Source: Sphingobacteriales bacterium 44-61 (lineage in GTDB: Bacteria > Bacteroidota > Bacteroidia > Chitinophagales > Chitinophagaceae). Taken from it: a DNA stretch of 64,000 nt. Below, piece after piece: positions 8,403 to 15,473 of the stretch. How positions within the stretch are numbered: the stretch's first letter is position 1; every line of letters starts with the position of its first letter. The stretch lies in the NCBI GenBank assembly GCA_001898405.1, contig MKTW01000003.1, positions 1-64,000 of the forward strand, written 5' to 3'. The notes below the pieces were generated by a model that was given only the letters and a program-made list of their open reading frames with translations, had not been told where the DNA came from and did no database searches. A program made the position numbers and the translations under genes.

Positions 8403-9491
8403 TTATGCGTCCAGTACTTTCTTCTGATGATTGATGCTTTCCATATGCACTGCATCAAAATACTTGGTGATGAATTCCTTGCTCAAACCGATCTTCTCCC
8501 CTTTTGTCAATGCTTTTTCAATGATCTCATTCCAGCGGTTGGTTTGCAGGATGGTGATATTGTTCTCTTTTTTGTACTGTCCGATCTTTTCAGCGATCTT
8601 CATCCGCTGGCTCAGTATCTGCATCAGTTCATCATCGAGATGATTGATCTGCTGGCGCAGTTTTTCCAAAGCAGCATGGTATTCTGCAGAGTTCACGTCT
8701 TCCTTTCTCCAGATGATCATTTCAAGCATTTCTTTCAAACGCTCAGGTGTGATCTGTTGCTTGGCATCGCTCCAGGCATTATCCGGATCAATATGGCTTT
8801 CGATCATCAGGCCATCATAATCCAGGTCAACTGCACGTTGCATTACATCCTGCAGGATATCGCGGCGGCCGCAGATATGAGAAGGATCATTGATGATAGG
8901 CATGTCAGGGTGTTTCAGTTTCATCTCGATCGCCAGGTGCCACATCGGCGCATTCCTGTATTCTGTATTGCCATAAGAAGAAAACCCACGATGGATCAAC
9001 CCTATGTCTTTAATACCTGAACGGGCTATTCTTTCTACAGCGCCGGCCCATAATTCCAGGTCAGGATTGATAGGATTTTTGATCAGTACAGGCACATTCA
9101 CGCCTCTCAGGGCATCAGCAACTTCCTGCACACTGAAAGGGTTAACCGTAGTGCGTGCACCCACCCACAACACGTCCACATCGAATGTCAACGCATCTTC
9201 CACCTGCTTGCCGGTTGCTACTTCAACCGTAGTGGGAAGACCGGTCAGTTTTTTTGCCTGCTGAAGCCAGGGAAGTCCTTTTGCTCCAATGCCTTCAAAC
9301 ATACCCGGTTTGGTACGTGGTTTCCAGATGCCCGCACGGAGCATGTCTACTTTGCCGGTAGCCGCCAGCCGCTGGGCTGTAGCCAATACCTGCTCTTCCG
9401 TTTCAGCACTGCAGGGTCCGCTGATGATCAGCGGTCTTTTCTTCCAGGCCTTTTGCACGGTGTCATTTGTTGTTTGTTCTGCTGTTTGCAT
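8403..9491 (-). CDS. Bifunctional DAHP synthase / chorismate mutase
   Basis: 362 residues. Residues about 18-265 are a type I-beta DAHP synthase (SGPCSAETEEQ, RAGIWKPRTKPG, LIHRGFSSYG, INDPSHICGRRD). Residues about 270-355 are an AroQ chorismate mutase (LRQQINHLDDELMQILSQRM, IGQYKKEN). The first domain makes DAHP from erythrose 4-phosphate and PEP; the second makes prephenate from chorismate. In fusions of this kind the mutase domain commonly serves as the feedback sensor for the synthase. It lies 64 bases after tyrA in the operon. Confidence 0.96.
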   Translation of the reverse strand: MQTAEQTTNDTVQKAWKKRPLIISGPCSAETEEQVLATAQRLAATGKVDMLRAGIWKPRTKPGMFEGIGAKGLPWLQQAKKLTGLPTTVEVATGKQVEDALTFDVDVLWVGARTTVNPFSVQEVADALRGVNVPVLIKNPINPDLELWAGAVERIARSGIKDIGLIHRGFSSYGNTEYRNAPMWHLAIEMKLKHPDMPIINDPSHICGRRDILQDVMQRAVDLDYDGLMIESHIDPDNAWSDAKQQITPERLKEMLEMIIWRKEDVNSAEYHAALEKLRQQINHLDDELMQILSQRMKIAEKIGQYKKENNITILQTNRWNEIIEKALTKGEKIGLSKEFITKYFDAVHMESINHQKKVLDA

Positions 9492-9555
9492 ATTGCTTAT
9501 TGTTTGTAAAGTTATTATTTATGTAAATAGTGACGCTGTTTAAAAGTTCAGGCTC

Positions 9556-10404
9556 TTACCTGATAATTCTTCTTATCTGATTAGCTTCCTCGATCAGTTG
9601 CTGCAATAATCTTCCATCACCTTTTTCAATACTTTCTTTAAATTTTGTTAACTGAGCAATATGCTCCGTCAGCACATCCAGTACATTCTCTTTATTCTGC
9701 ATAAAAATGGGTACCCACATGGCAGGGTTACTTTTCGCCAGCCTTACTGTGCTTTCAAAACCAGCGCTCGCCATTTCAAATATGGCCTGCTCTTCTTTTT
9801 CTTTTTCCAACACCGTATTGGCCAGCGCAAAAGAAGTGATATGCGAGATATGACTTACATAAGCCGCATGCAGATCATGTGCATTGCCTTCCATTTCGAG
9901 CAGGTGCATCCCGATCTTTTTATACATTGCTTTTGTCCATTCCAGCGCATCCTTATCACTGTCCTGCGGATTGCAGATGATCACAGCCTTGTTTTCATAG
10001 GCGCCACGCACCGCCGCCTGCGGGCCGCTGTACTCGGTTCCCCACATAGGATGCGTGGCTACATATCTCCCCCTTTTGGGATGATCTTTTATGCTGTTGA
10101 TCAATTGAGCTTTTGTTGATCCAAGATCTATCACGATCTGCCGGTCGATCTTATCCATGATGGAAGGCAGTAATAACACCAGCTTATCCACCGGTATCGC
10201 CAGCACTACCACATCAGCGTTGGCAATAGCTTCATTCATCGGCAGCACCTCATCCACCAGTTCCAGTTCGAGTGCTTTTTCCAGGTGTTGTTCATTCACA
10301 TCCACACCAATCAGCCGTGAAGAAATCTTCTTCTCGTGCAACCGGATGGCTAATGAGCCGCCGATCAATCCTACCCCAACAATGGCAATTCTCTTGCGTT
10401 CCAT
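9556..10404 (-). CDS. tyrA: Prephenate dehydrogenase
   Basis: 282 residues. The N-terminal Rossmann motif GVGLIGGSLAIRL binds NAD(P). THPMWGTEYSGP, and later HAAYVSHISH, match the prephenate/arogenate dehydrogenase family. It oxidises prephenate toward 4-hydroxyphenylpyruvate for tyrosine. No ACT or mutase domain is fused to it. It starts 1 base after the aminotransferase stop, so the two are tightly coupled. Confidence 0.94.
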   Translation of the reverse strand: MERKRIAIVGVGLIGGSLAIRLHEKKISSRLIGVDVNEQHLEKALELELVDEVLPMNEAIANADVVVLAIPVDKLVLLLPSIMDKIDRQIVIDLGSTKAQLINSIKDHPKRGRYVATHPMWGTEYSGPQAAVRGAYENKAVIICNPQDSDKDALEWTKAMYKKIGMHLLEMEGNAHDLHAAYVSHISHITSFALANTVLEKEKEEQAIFEMASAGFESTVRLAKSNPAMWVPIFMQNKENVLDVLTEHIAQLTKFKESIEKGDGRLLQQLIEEANQIRRIIR

Positions 10405-10405
10405 A

Positions 10406-11581
10406 TTATTCGTTTTTGCTAGCCTTCGCTAAAGCTTCAGCTACTCTTTTTAATGACTCTTCAAATTTTTCCACCGGTGCGCAAAGGCTTACACGGATAT
10501 ACTTATCTCCTGCCTTTCCAAAAATGCCGCCTGGAGTGATGAACACATTGGCCTGGTACAACACTTCATCGCTCAATTCAAACCCTGTTCCATATTTAGA
10601 AGGGATCCGGGCCCATACAAACATACCAGCCTGCGCAGTAGAAAAACGGCAATTCAGCACACGCAGCAGTTCAAACACTTTCTCTCTTCTCTGCCTGTAA
10701 ATAGCATTCACTTCATCCTGCCAGTCCTTCCCAAGTGTCAGTGCTTTGGCTGCGGCTAATTGCAGGGGAAGGAACATACCGCTGTCCATATTGCTTTTAA
10801 ACCGCAACACTTCTTCTATCCTTTCCTTTGCACCACACAATACACCTATTCTCCAGCCGGCCATATTGTGCGATTTGCTGAGTGAGTTCAATTCAAGCAC
10901 GATCTCTTTTGCCCCATCTACTGCCAGCAGGCTTACCGGTTTTTCATTCAGGATAAAACTGTAAGGATTATCATGAATGATGAGAATATCATGCTTCTTA
11001 CCGAAAGCCACCAGTTCTTCAAAGAGTTCCTTTGTTGGCAATTGCCCGGTAGGCATTTGCGGATAGTTGACAAACATCAGCTTCACTCTCGAAAGGTCCT
11101 TTTTCTCCAGCCGTTTAAAATCCGGCACGTAATTATGTTTTTCTTTCAGTTCATACTCCACGCATTTGCCTCCTGCAAGTTTAACGGCGCTACGGTAAGT
11201 GGGATAACCGGGATTAGGCACCAGCACTTCATCTTTTTTATCGAGGTAGGTCATGCAGATGTGCATGATACCTTCCTTGCTTCCGATCAGCGGCAGTATT
11301 TCCGTATCAGGATTCAGCTCCACGCCATACCAGTTGCGGTACCAATCGCTGAATGCTTTTCTTAAAACAGGCGAGCCTTTATACGACTGATAAGCATGCG
11401 TGCCGGGCTTGGCAGCTTCTTCCTGCAATACCCGGATCACTTCAGGATGCGGTGGGAGGTCAGGACTGCCGATCCCAAGATTGATGATCTGTTTGCCTTG
11501 TTTGTTCAGTTCATCTATCTCCCGCAGCTTCTGCGAAAAATAATATTCACCAATACCTTCCAGTCGTTTTGCTGTTTTCAT
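10406..11581 (-). CDS. Class I/II aminotransferase, probably for phenylalanine and tyrosine
   Basis: 391 residues. A fold-type I PLP enzyme: NLGIGSPDLPPHP (substrate region), NPGYPTY, and the Schiff-base lysine in SLSKSHNMAGWRIG. By sequence alone it resembles the large group that includes LL-diaminopimelate and aspartate aminotransferases. Its position between pheA and tyrA suggests that it transaminates phenylpyruvate and 4-hydroxyphenylpyruvate; that specificity is inferred from context. It starts 8 bases after pheA. Confidence 0.88.
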   Translation of the reverse strand: MKTAKRLEGIGEYYFSQKLREIDELNKQGKQIINLGIGSPDLPPHPEVIRVLQEEAAKPGTHAYQSYKGSPVLRKAFSDWYRNWYGVELNPDTEILPLIGSKEGIMHICMTYLDKKDEVLVPNPGYPTYRSAVKLAGGKCVEYELKEKHNYVPDFKRLEKKDLSRVKLMFVNYPQMPTGQLPTKELFEELVAFGKKHDILIIHDNPYSFILNEKPVSLLAVDGAKEIVLELNSLSKSHNMAGWRIGVLCGAKERIEEVLRFKSNMDSGMFLPLQLAAAKALTLGKDWQDEVNAIYRQRREKVFELLRVLNCRFSTAQAGMFVWARIPSKYGTGFELSDEVLYQANVFITPGGIFGKAGDKYIRVSLCAPVEKFEESLKRVAEALAKASKNE

Positions 11582-11589
11582 TGTAGTTA

Positions 11590-12435
11590 TTATTTGTTCT
11601 TCGTTTCGCTTTTATTACCGTTTTTATAAAGACCATATACTTTCAGTTCTGCAGTCAGGGGGCGGATAGCTTCAATCACCTGGTTAAACTGCTCTGCTGA
11701 ATCAAATTCCATATCTGCATGAAAGCTGTATTTGAAATCGCTGCCGGGGATCGGAAAGCTTTGCAGCTTGCTGAGGTTGATACCGCCTTCAGCAATTTTG
11801 GTAAGCACTTTTGCCAGGCTTCCTTTGGAATGGTCTGTATGAAAATTCACTGAAGCTTTATCGGCATCCGTTACAGGAGCAGCCATATCTTCCCTTTGTA
11901 AAACCAGGAAGCGGGTATAATTATTTTTCATGGTCTGGATACTGGGAGCGATCATATCCAGTTGAAATAATTCTGCTGCCAGTTTGCTTGCAATGGCGGC
12001 GATATGTTTGCTTTTATGCTGGTGAATATGTTTGGCACTTAATGCAGTGTCTTCTGTTTCCACCAGTTTCCATTTGTATTTATCAAGGAACTCGTAGCAT
12101 TGCTGCAATGCCATGGTGTGGGAGTGCACTTCGCGGATATCTTCCAGTTTAACACCGGGATTCACCAACAGGTTTTGTTTGATCTGTAAATAAACTTCTC
12201 CTGTAATGCGAAGGTTTGATTTCTGCAGCAGGTTATAATTGGGAAGAATGCTTCCTGCAATAGAGTTCTCAATGGCCATTACTGCTCCATCGCTTTCTTT
12301 TTTATTACCGGCGATCTTTACCACTTCACGGAAAGTGGCGCAGGGGATCACTTCCACCTGTTTGCCAAAAAATGTCCGGGCTGCTTCCTGATGAAAACTG
12401 CCTTCATAACCTTGAATCGAAACTTTTGTTTGCAT
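11590..12435 (-). CDS. pheA: Prephenate dehydratase
   Basis: 281 residues. The N-terminal two thirds are a prephenate dehydratase domain (SIQGYEGSFHQEAARTFF, VMAIENSIAGSILPNY, NNYTRFLVLQ). The C-terminal third is an ACT regulatory domain (about 190-270; SKGSLAKVLTKIAEGGINLSKLQSFP). It makes phenylpyruvate and is probably inhibited by phenylalanine through the ACT domain. It is the first structural gene of the operon; an attenuator hairpin ends 12 bases before its ATG, so its transcription depends on read-through. Confidence 0.96.
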   Translation of the reverse strand: MQTKVSIQGYEGSFHQEAARTFFGKQVEVIPCATFREVVKIAGNKKESDGAVMAIENSIAGSILPNYNLLQKSNLRITGEVYLQIKQNLLVNPGVKLEDIREVHSHTMALQQCYEFLDKYKWKLVETEDTALSAKHIHQHKSKHIAAIASKLAAELFQLDMIAPSIQTMKNNYTRFLVLQREDMAAPVTDADKASVNFHTDHSKGSLAKVLTKIAEGGINLSKLQSFPIPGSDFKYSFHADMEFDSAEQFNQVIEAIRPLTAELKVYGLYKNGNKSETKNK

Positions 12436-12447
12436 ACGTTTTAAAAC

Positions 12448-12478
12448 AAGAGTCCCGGCCTTTCAGGCCGGGACTCTT
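12448..12478 (-). terminator. Attenuator terminator in front of pheA
   Basis: A perfect 13-bp GC-rich stem (12448-12460 with 12466-12478, core GAGTCCCGGCC) with a 5-base loop. On the minus strand it is followed by TTGTTTT. It stands between a leader ORF and the pheA ATG rather than after a gene, which is the layout of an attenuator. Its 5' arm can instead pair with 12527-12535. Confidence 0.85.
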
Positions 12479-12502
12479 TTATCTTGATTTTAGTTGTTTC
12501 TA

Positions 12503-12595
12503 TTAACTAAGTCTCAAACAAAGCATTCCCGGCCTCATTCTAAAGTAGAAAAAGAAGTAAAAATAAAATCGGGTATATGCTTTTGTGAGCGACAT
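12503..12595 (-). CDS. Phe/Tyr-rich leader peptide of the aromatic operon
   Basis: A 30-residue ORF, too short for ordinary gene calling. It starts at the ATG at 12595 and ends with TAA at 12503. Residues 10-18 read FYFYFFFYF: six Phe and three Tyr in a row, encoded at 12542-12568. Phe and Tyr are the two end products of the operon that begins 67 bases downstream with pheA. In classical attenuation, a ribosome slowed at such codons lets an antiterminator form. TATATTTG (12603-12610) precedes the ATG by 7 bases, so the transcript would be nearly leaderless. Composition, position and the following terminator agree; translation has not been shown. Confidence 0.87.
   Translation of the reverse strand: MSLTKAYTRFYFYFFFYFRMRPGMLCLRLS
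12527..12535 (-). promoter_or_regulatory. Antiterminator arm within the leader ORF
   Basis: On the minus strand AGGCCGGGA, inside leader codons 20-23, is a perfect 9-base complement of TCCCGGCCT at the 5' arm and loop of the attenuator. Pairing would break the terminator. It starts 6 bases after the Phe/Tyr codon run, so a ribosome stalled early in the run leaves it free. Confidence 0.65.
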
Positions 12596-12602
12596 TGTTG
12601 AA

Positions 12603-12610
12603 CAAATATA
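12603..12610 (-). promoter_or_regulatory. Candidate -7 box for the leader and aromatic operon
   Basis: TATATTTG matches TAnnTTTG exactly. It ends 7 bases before the leader ATG. It lies within 25 bases of the helicase stop codon at 12634. A clear -33 element is not visible; the upstream bases are a T-rich run. Confidence 0.55.
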
Positions 12611-12633
12611 AATATCTATGGAATAAAAAAAAA

Positions 12634-14298
12634 TTATTCTCTTGATTTTCTCCTTCCGCCGCCTGAATCTGCATCGTTCATGCGGATCTTACGGCCACGG
12701 AAATTCTTCCCATCTATTGCTTTGATCATCTTCCTGGCAGCAGCGCTTTCCACTTCTACCCAACTGTTCATCTCTTTCATATCGATGCGGCCCAATACAT
12801 CTTTTTTCAGATCGCTCATATCCAGGATGAATTGCAGGAAACTCGCTTTATAGAAACCATCTTTGGTTCCAAGGTTTACGAACAATCGTTGGTAATTTCC
12901 ATTTCCCCCATAGCTTCTTCCTTTTGTATCCCTGCTCACTGCCCTTTCACCTCTTTCACTACGGCGATCATCACGCATGTTCAGATCAGCAGCATTCTCG
13001 TAATATTTAAGGAAGCGGTCAAACTCGAGTGCGGCCACGCGCTGAAGGATCTCTTCTTTGTCCACTTCTGCAAACTTTTCACGCAACACCGGCAGGTACG
13101 CTTCGTACTCACCATGACTGATATCAGCCTGCAGCATTTTATCAATGAAATGAAAGAACTGCTTGCGGCAAACATCTTTACCGGAAGGAATATCCATTTT
13201 ATGAAACCGGGTGTTCACCAGCTTTTCAATCTGGCGGAGACGGTACACTTCCTTAGGTGTAACGATTGAAATGGAGATACCGCTCTTACCTGCACGCCCG
13301 GTACGGCCGCTGCGGTGTGTGTACACTTCTGTATCATCCGGTAATTCATAATTGATCACATGGGTGATGCCCTGCACATCGATCCCACGGGCAGCCACGT
13401 CAGTAGCGATCAGTAGCTGTATGCTCTTTTCGCGGAAGCGGCTCATCACTTTATCACGCTGTTGCTGGGTAAGGTCACCATGCAATGCTTCGATATCATA
13501 TCCTTCCCTGATCAGTTGCTCGGTAATTCCCTGCGCATCTGCTTTGGTGCGGGTAAAAATGATCCCGTAAAGACCGGGGTTGAAATCAATCACGCGTTTA
13601 AGCGTTTCGTACCGGTTCACATGCTGTGTGAGATAATACTGGTGGTCAATATTGGCATTGCCGGCATTTACCTTTCCGATCGTGATCTCGAAAGGCTTTT
13701 CCATATAGCGCTTGCTTACCTGCCTGATCTCGGATGGCATGGTGGCGCTGAAAAGCCAGGTGCTCTGGCGGTTGGGCGTATTCTTTAAAATGAATTCGAT
13801 ATCATCTTTAAAACCCATGTTGAGCATTTCATCTGCTTCATCCAGCACTACGTAATGTATCTGCTCAAGATCGACTGCTTTTCTTTCGATCAGGTCGATC
13901 AGTCGGCCGGGAGTGGCCACTACGATATGTGTTCCTCTTTTCAGTTCACGGATCTGCTCGCCAATGGAAGTGCCTCCATATACGGCTGTAATGGATATAT
14001 GTGCTTTTTTAGGTTTGAATGAATTCAGGTCATTGGCGATCTGCAGGCATAATTCACGGGTAGGGCAGATGATCAATGCCTGTGGGTGGCGGTCTTCTCT
14101 GTTAATTAGTTGAAGCAGAGGCAGGCCGAAAGCAGCCGTTTTGCCTGTGCCTGTCTGGGCCAGTCCGATAAAATCCTTGGTGCCCTGGAGCAGCACCGGG
14201 ATGGCTTTCTCCTGGATAGGAGTAGGTTGGGTAAACCCCAATTGCTGGATAGAATGAAGTATTCCTTCTTCTATCCCTAACGATTCAAATGTAATCAC
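12634..14298 (-). CDS. DEAD-box RNA helicase with DbpA-type RNA-binding domain
   Basis: 554 residues. An N-terminal Q motif (GFTQPTPIQ) is followed by Walker A AQTGTGKTAAF, the DEAD box VLDEADEML and SAT, then the helicase C domain with YTHRSGRTGRAGK. A linker of about 65 residues (RSERGERAVSRDTKG) leads to a C-terminal DbpA-like RNA-binding domain (about 465-540) and a basic tail. This is the CsdA/DeaD group, which acts in ribosome assembly and RNA turnover, often in the cold. Its -7 box lies 27 bases upstream, so it is transcribed separately from the aromatic operon. Confidence 0.95.
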   Translation of the reverse strand: MITFESLGIEEGILHSIQQLGFTQPTPIQEKAIPVLLQGTKDFIGLAQTGTGKTAAFGLPLLQLINREDRHPQALIICPTRELCLQIANDLNSFKPKKAHISITAVYGGTSIGEQIRELKRGTHIVVATPGRLIDLIERKAVDLEQIHYVVLDEADEMLNMGFKDDIEFILKNTPNRQSTWLFSATMPSEIRQVSKRYMEKPFEITIGKVNAGNANIDHQYYLTQHVNRYETLKRVIDFNPGLYGIIFTRTKADAQGITEQLIREGYDIEALHGDLTQQQRDKVMSRFREKSIQLLIATDVAARGIDVQGITHVINYELPDDTEVYTHRSGRTGRAGKSGISISIVTPKEVYRLRQIEKLVNTRFHKMDIPSGKDVCRKQFFHFIDKMLQADISHGEYEAYLPVLREKFAEVDKEEILQRVAALEFDRFLKYYENAADLNMRDDRRSERGERAVSRDTKGRSYGGNGNYQRLFVNLGTKDGFYKASFLQFILDMSDLKKDVLGRIDMKEMNSWVEVESAAARKMIKAIDGKNFRGRKIRMNDADSGGGRRKSRE

Positions 14299-14325
14299 TG
14301 ATTGTATTATTTATATATAAGGCGG

Positions 14326-14333
14326 CAAAGGTA
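14326..14333 (-). promoter_or_regulatory. Candidate -7 box of the DEAD-box helicase
   Basis: TACCTTTG on the minus strand, 27 bases upstream of the ATG at 14298. The same box and spacing occur upstream of def. Confidence 0.6.
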
Positions 14334-14362
14334 CGATAAAGATGGGCGAAATCGGCGGCCGG

Positions 14363-14440
14363 TGTTCGTTGACCAATGGCCGTCAATATGCAAGCAGGAG
14401 CCATTAGTTCCTTTTCCATTGTCACCCCGGACCCGGTTTG
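14363..14440. repeat. Dispersed repeat, copy 1
   Basis: This stretch, read as its reverse complement, aligns with 16741-16823 over about 75 bases with a few changes. Shared blocks are CCGGGGTGACAATGGAAAAG, GGAACTA, GCTTGC, TATT and AACGAAC. It lies between the helicase promoter and the small lipoprotein terminator. Confidence 0.7.
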
Positions 14441-14493
14441 CGTGGCGGTCAACGCTCAACGAAATCCGGCCATCGGTCATCACCTAAAACAAG

Positions 14494-14519
14494 AAGCCGC
14501 CCCGGATCCGGAGCGGCTT
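14494..14519 (-). terminator. Terminator of the small lipoprotein gene
   Basis: A near-perfect palindrome: AAGCCGC (14494-14500) and GCGGCTT (14513-14519) around CCGGATCCGG. On the minus strand it is followed by CTTGTTTT. It lies 22 bases past the stop codon at 14542. Confidence 0.8.
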
Positions 14520-14541
14520 GATTGCTTGCCTATAAAAAGTC

Positions 14542-14757
14542 TTATTTTTTCAGAGAATCTTTAACAGCAGTAACAGTAGAGTCAACTTTAGCTTTTGCAG
14601 AATCTACAACTGCACCAAGAGAATCTTTTGCAGCGTTGGCGGCAGAATCAACAGCATTAACTACAGAATCAGTTTTTGCTTCTTCGTTAGCGCTTTCGTT
14701 GTTACAAGCTACAAATCCGAGGCTAGCTACAGCCAATACGATGAAAAGCTTTTTCAT
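14542..14757 (-). CDS. Small Ala/Ser/Lys-rich lipoprotein, copy 1
   Basis: 71 residues from the ATG at 14757, which is followed directly by a lipoprotein signal (MKKLFIVLAVASLG, lipobox FVAC, Cys19). The mature part (CNNESANEEAK) is a repeated amphipathic pattern of the form VDSAxxxxKDSL, likely a single long helix, ending in KDSLKK. A second gene at 42733-42948 encodes a protein of the same length with the same VACNNESA start and DSLKK end. Function is unknown; the helix with terminal lysines resembles Braun-type lipoproteins in form only. It is divergent from the ECF sigma gene. Confidence 0.8.
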   Translation of the reverse strand: MKKLFIVLAVASLGFVACNNESANEEAKTDSVVNAVDSAANAAKDSLGAVVDSAKAKVDSTVTAVKDSLKK

Positions 14758-14819
14758 GTGTTTGTGAATTTTTTTATTTTTTTGAAATATTTCAGTGTTT
14801 ATACCCAAAAGGGAAAAAG

Positions 14820-14865
14820 GTAACCCGTTATTTTTAATTTTTTTTCCAGGCAGCCAAAGGGTTAC
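14820..14865. other. Inverted repeat between the lipoprotein and sigma factor genes
   Basis: GTAACCC (14820-14826) and GGGTTAC (14859-14865) are separated by 32 AT-rich bases in the space between divergent genes. It could be an operator or a loop in the sigma-gene leader. No exact TAnnTTTG box is seen here. Confidence 0.3.
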
Positions 14866-14897
14866 TATTTTTAAAAAAAAGTATTAAAAAACGGATA

Positions 14898-15473
14898 GTG
14901 AAAGAAGATTATTCTGAAAAGGTTTTGCTCCAGGGCCTGGCCCGTAACGATAAAAAAGCCGTTGAAACGATCTATAAGGACAATTACACAAGTATTCAGT
15001 CCCTGATAATCAACAACAACGGTACGGCTGATGATGCAAAGGATATATTCCAGGAGGCGATGATCGTTTTATATGAAAAAGCCCGTTCCGGCAGTTTTGA
15101 GCTCAATTGCCTGATCAAAACCTATCTCTATTCGGTATCCAGAAGGCTGTGGCTCAAGCGTTTACAGCAAAGCAGCCGCTACAGCGGCGATATTGGTCAT
15201 GCAGAAGCCATTGTCCCGGTTGAAGATGATATTGAAGAGCATGCCAGGAGAGACAGTGAGTTTGACATGATGGACAAAGCCATCAGCAGCCTGGGCGAAC
15301 CCTGCCGGAGCCTGCTGGAAGCCTTTTACCTGCAAAAGAAAAATATGCAGGAAATTGCATCCGGGTTTGGTTACACCAATGCCGAGAATGCGAAAACACA
15401 GAAGTATAAATGCCTGATGAGGCTGAAGAAAATATTTTTTACGCATTATAAAAACGGAAACAGTGATGAATGA
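14898..15473 (+). CDS. ECF-type RNA polymerase sigma factor
   Basis: 191 residues with a GTG start at 14898. A region 2 is visible (ETIYKDNYTSIQSL, then DAKDIFQEAMIVLYEK). Region 4 is in the second half (LGEPCRSLLEAFYLQKKNMQEIASGFGYTNAENAKTQ), with the Ala/Asn-rich helix typical of Bacteroidota sigma-70 proteins. It should direct RNA polymerase to a dedicated regulon. The stop overlaps the start of the following protease/anti-sigma gene by 8 bases, which supports a sigma/anti-sigma pair. Confidence 0.92.
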   Translation: MKEDYSEKVLLQGLARNDKKAVETIYKDNYTSIQSLIINNNGTADDAKDIFQEAMIVLYEKARSGSFELNCLIKTYLYSVSRRLWLKRLQQSSRYSGDIGHAEAIVPVEDDIEEHARRDSEFDMMDKAISSLGEPCRSLLEAFYLQKKNMQEIASGFGYTNAENAKTQKYKCLMRLKKIFFTHYKNGNSDE

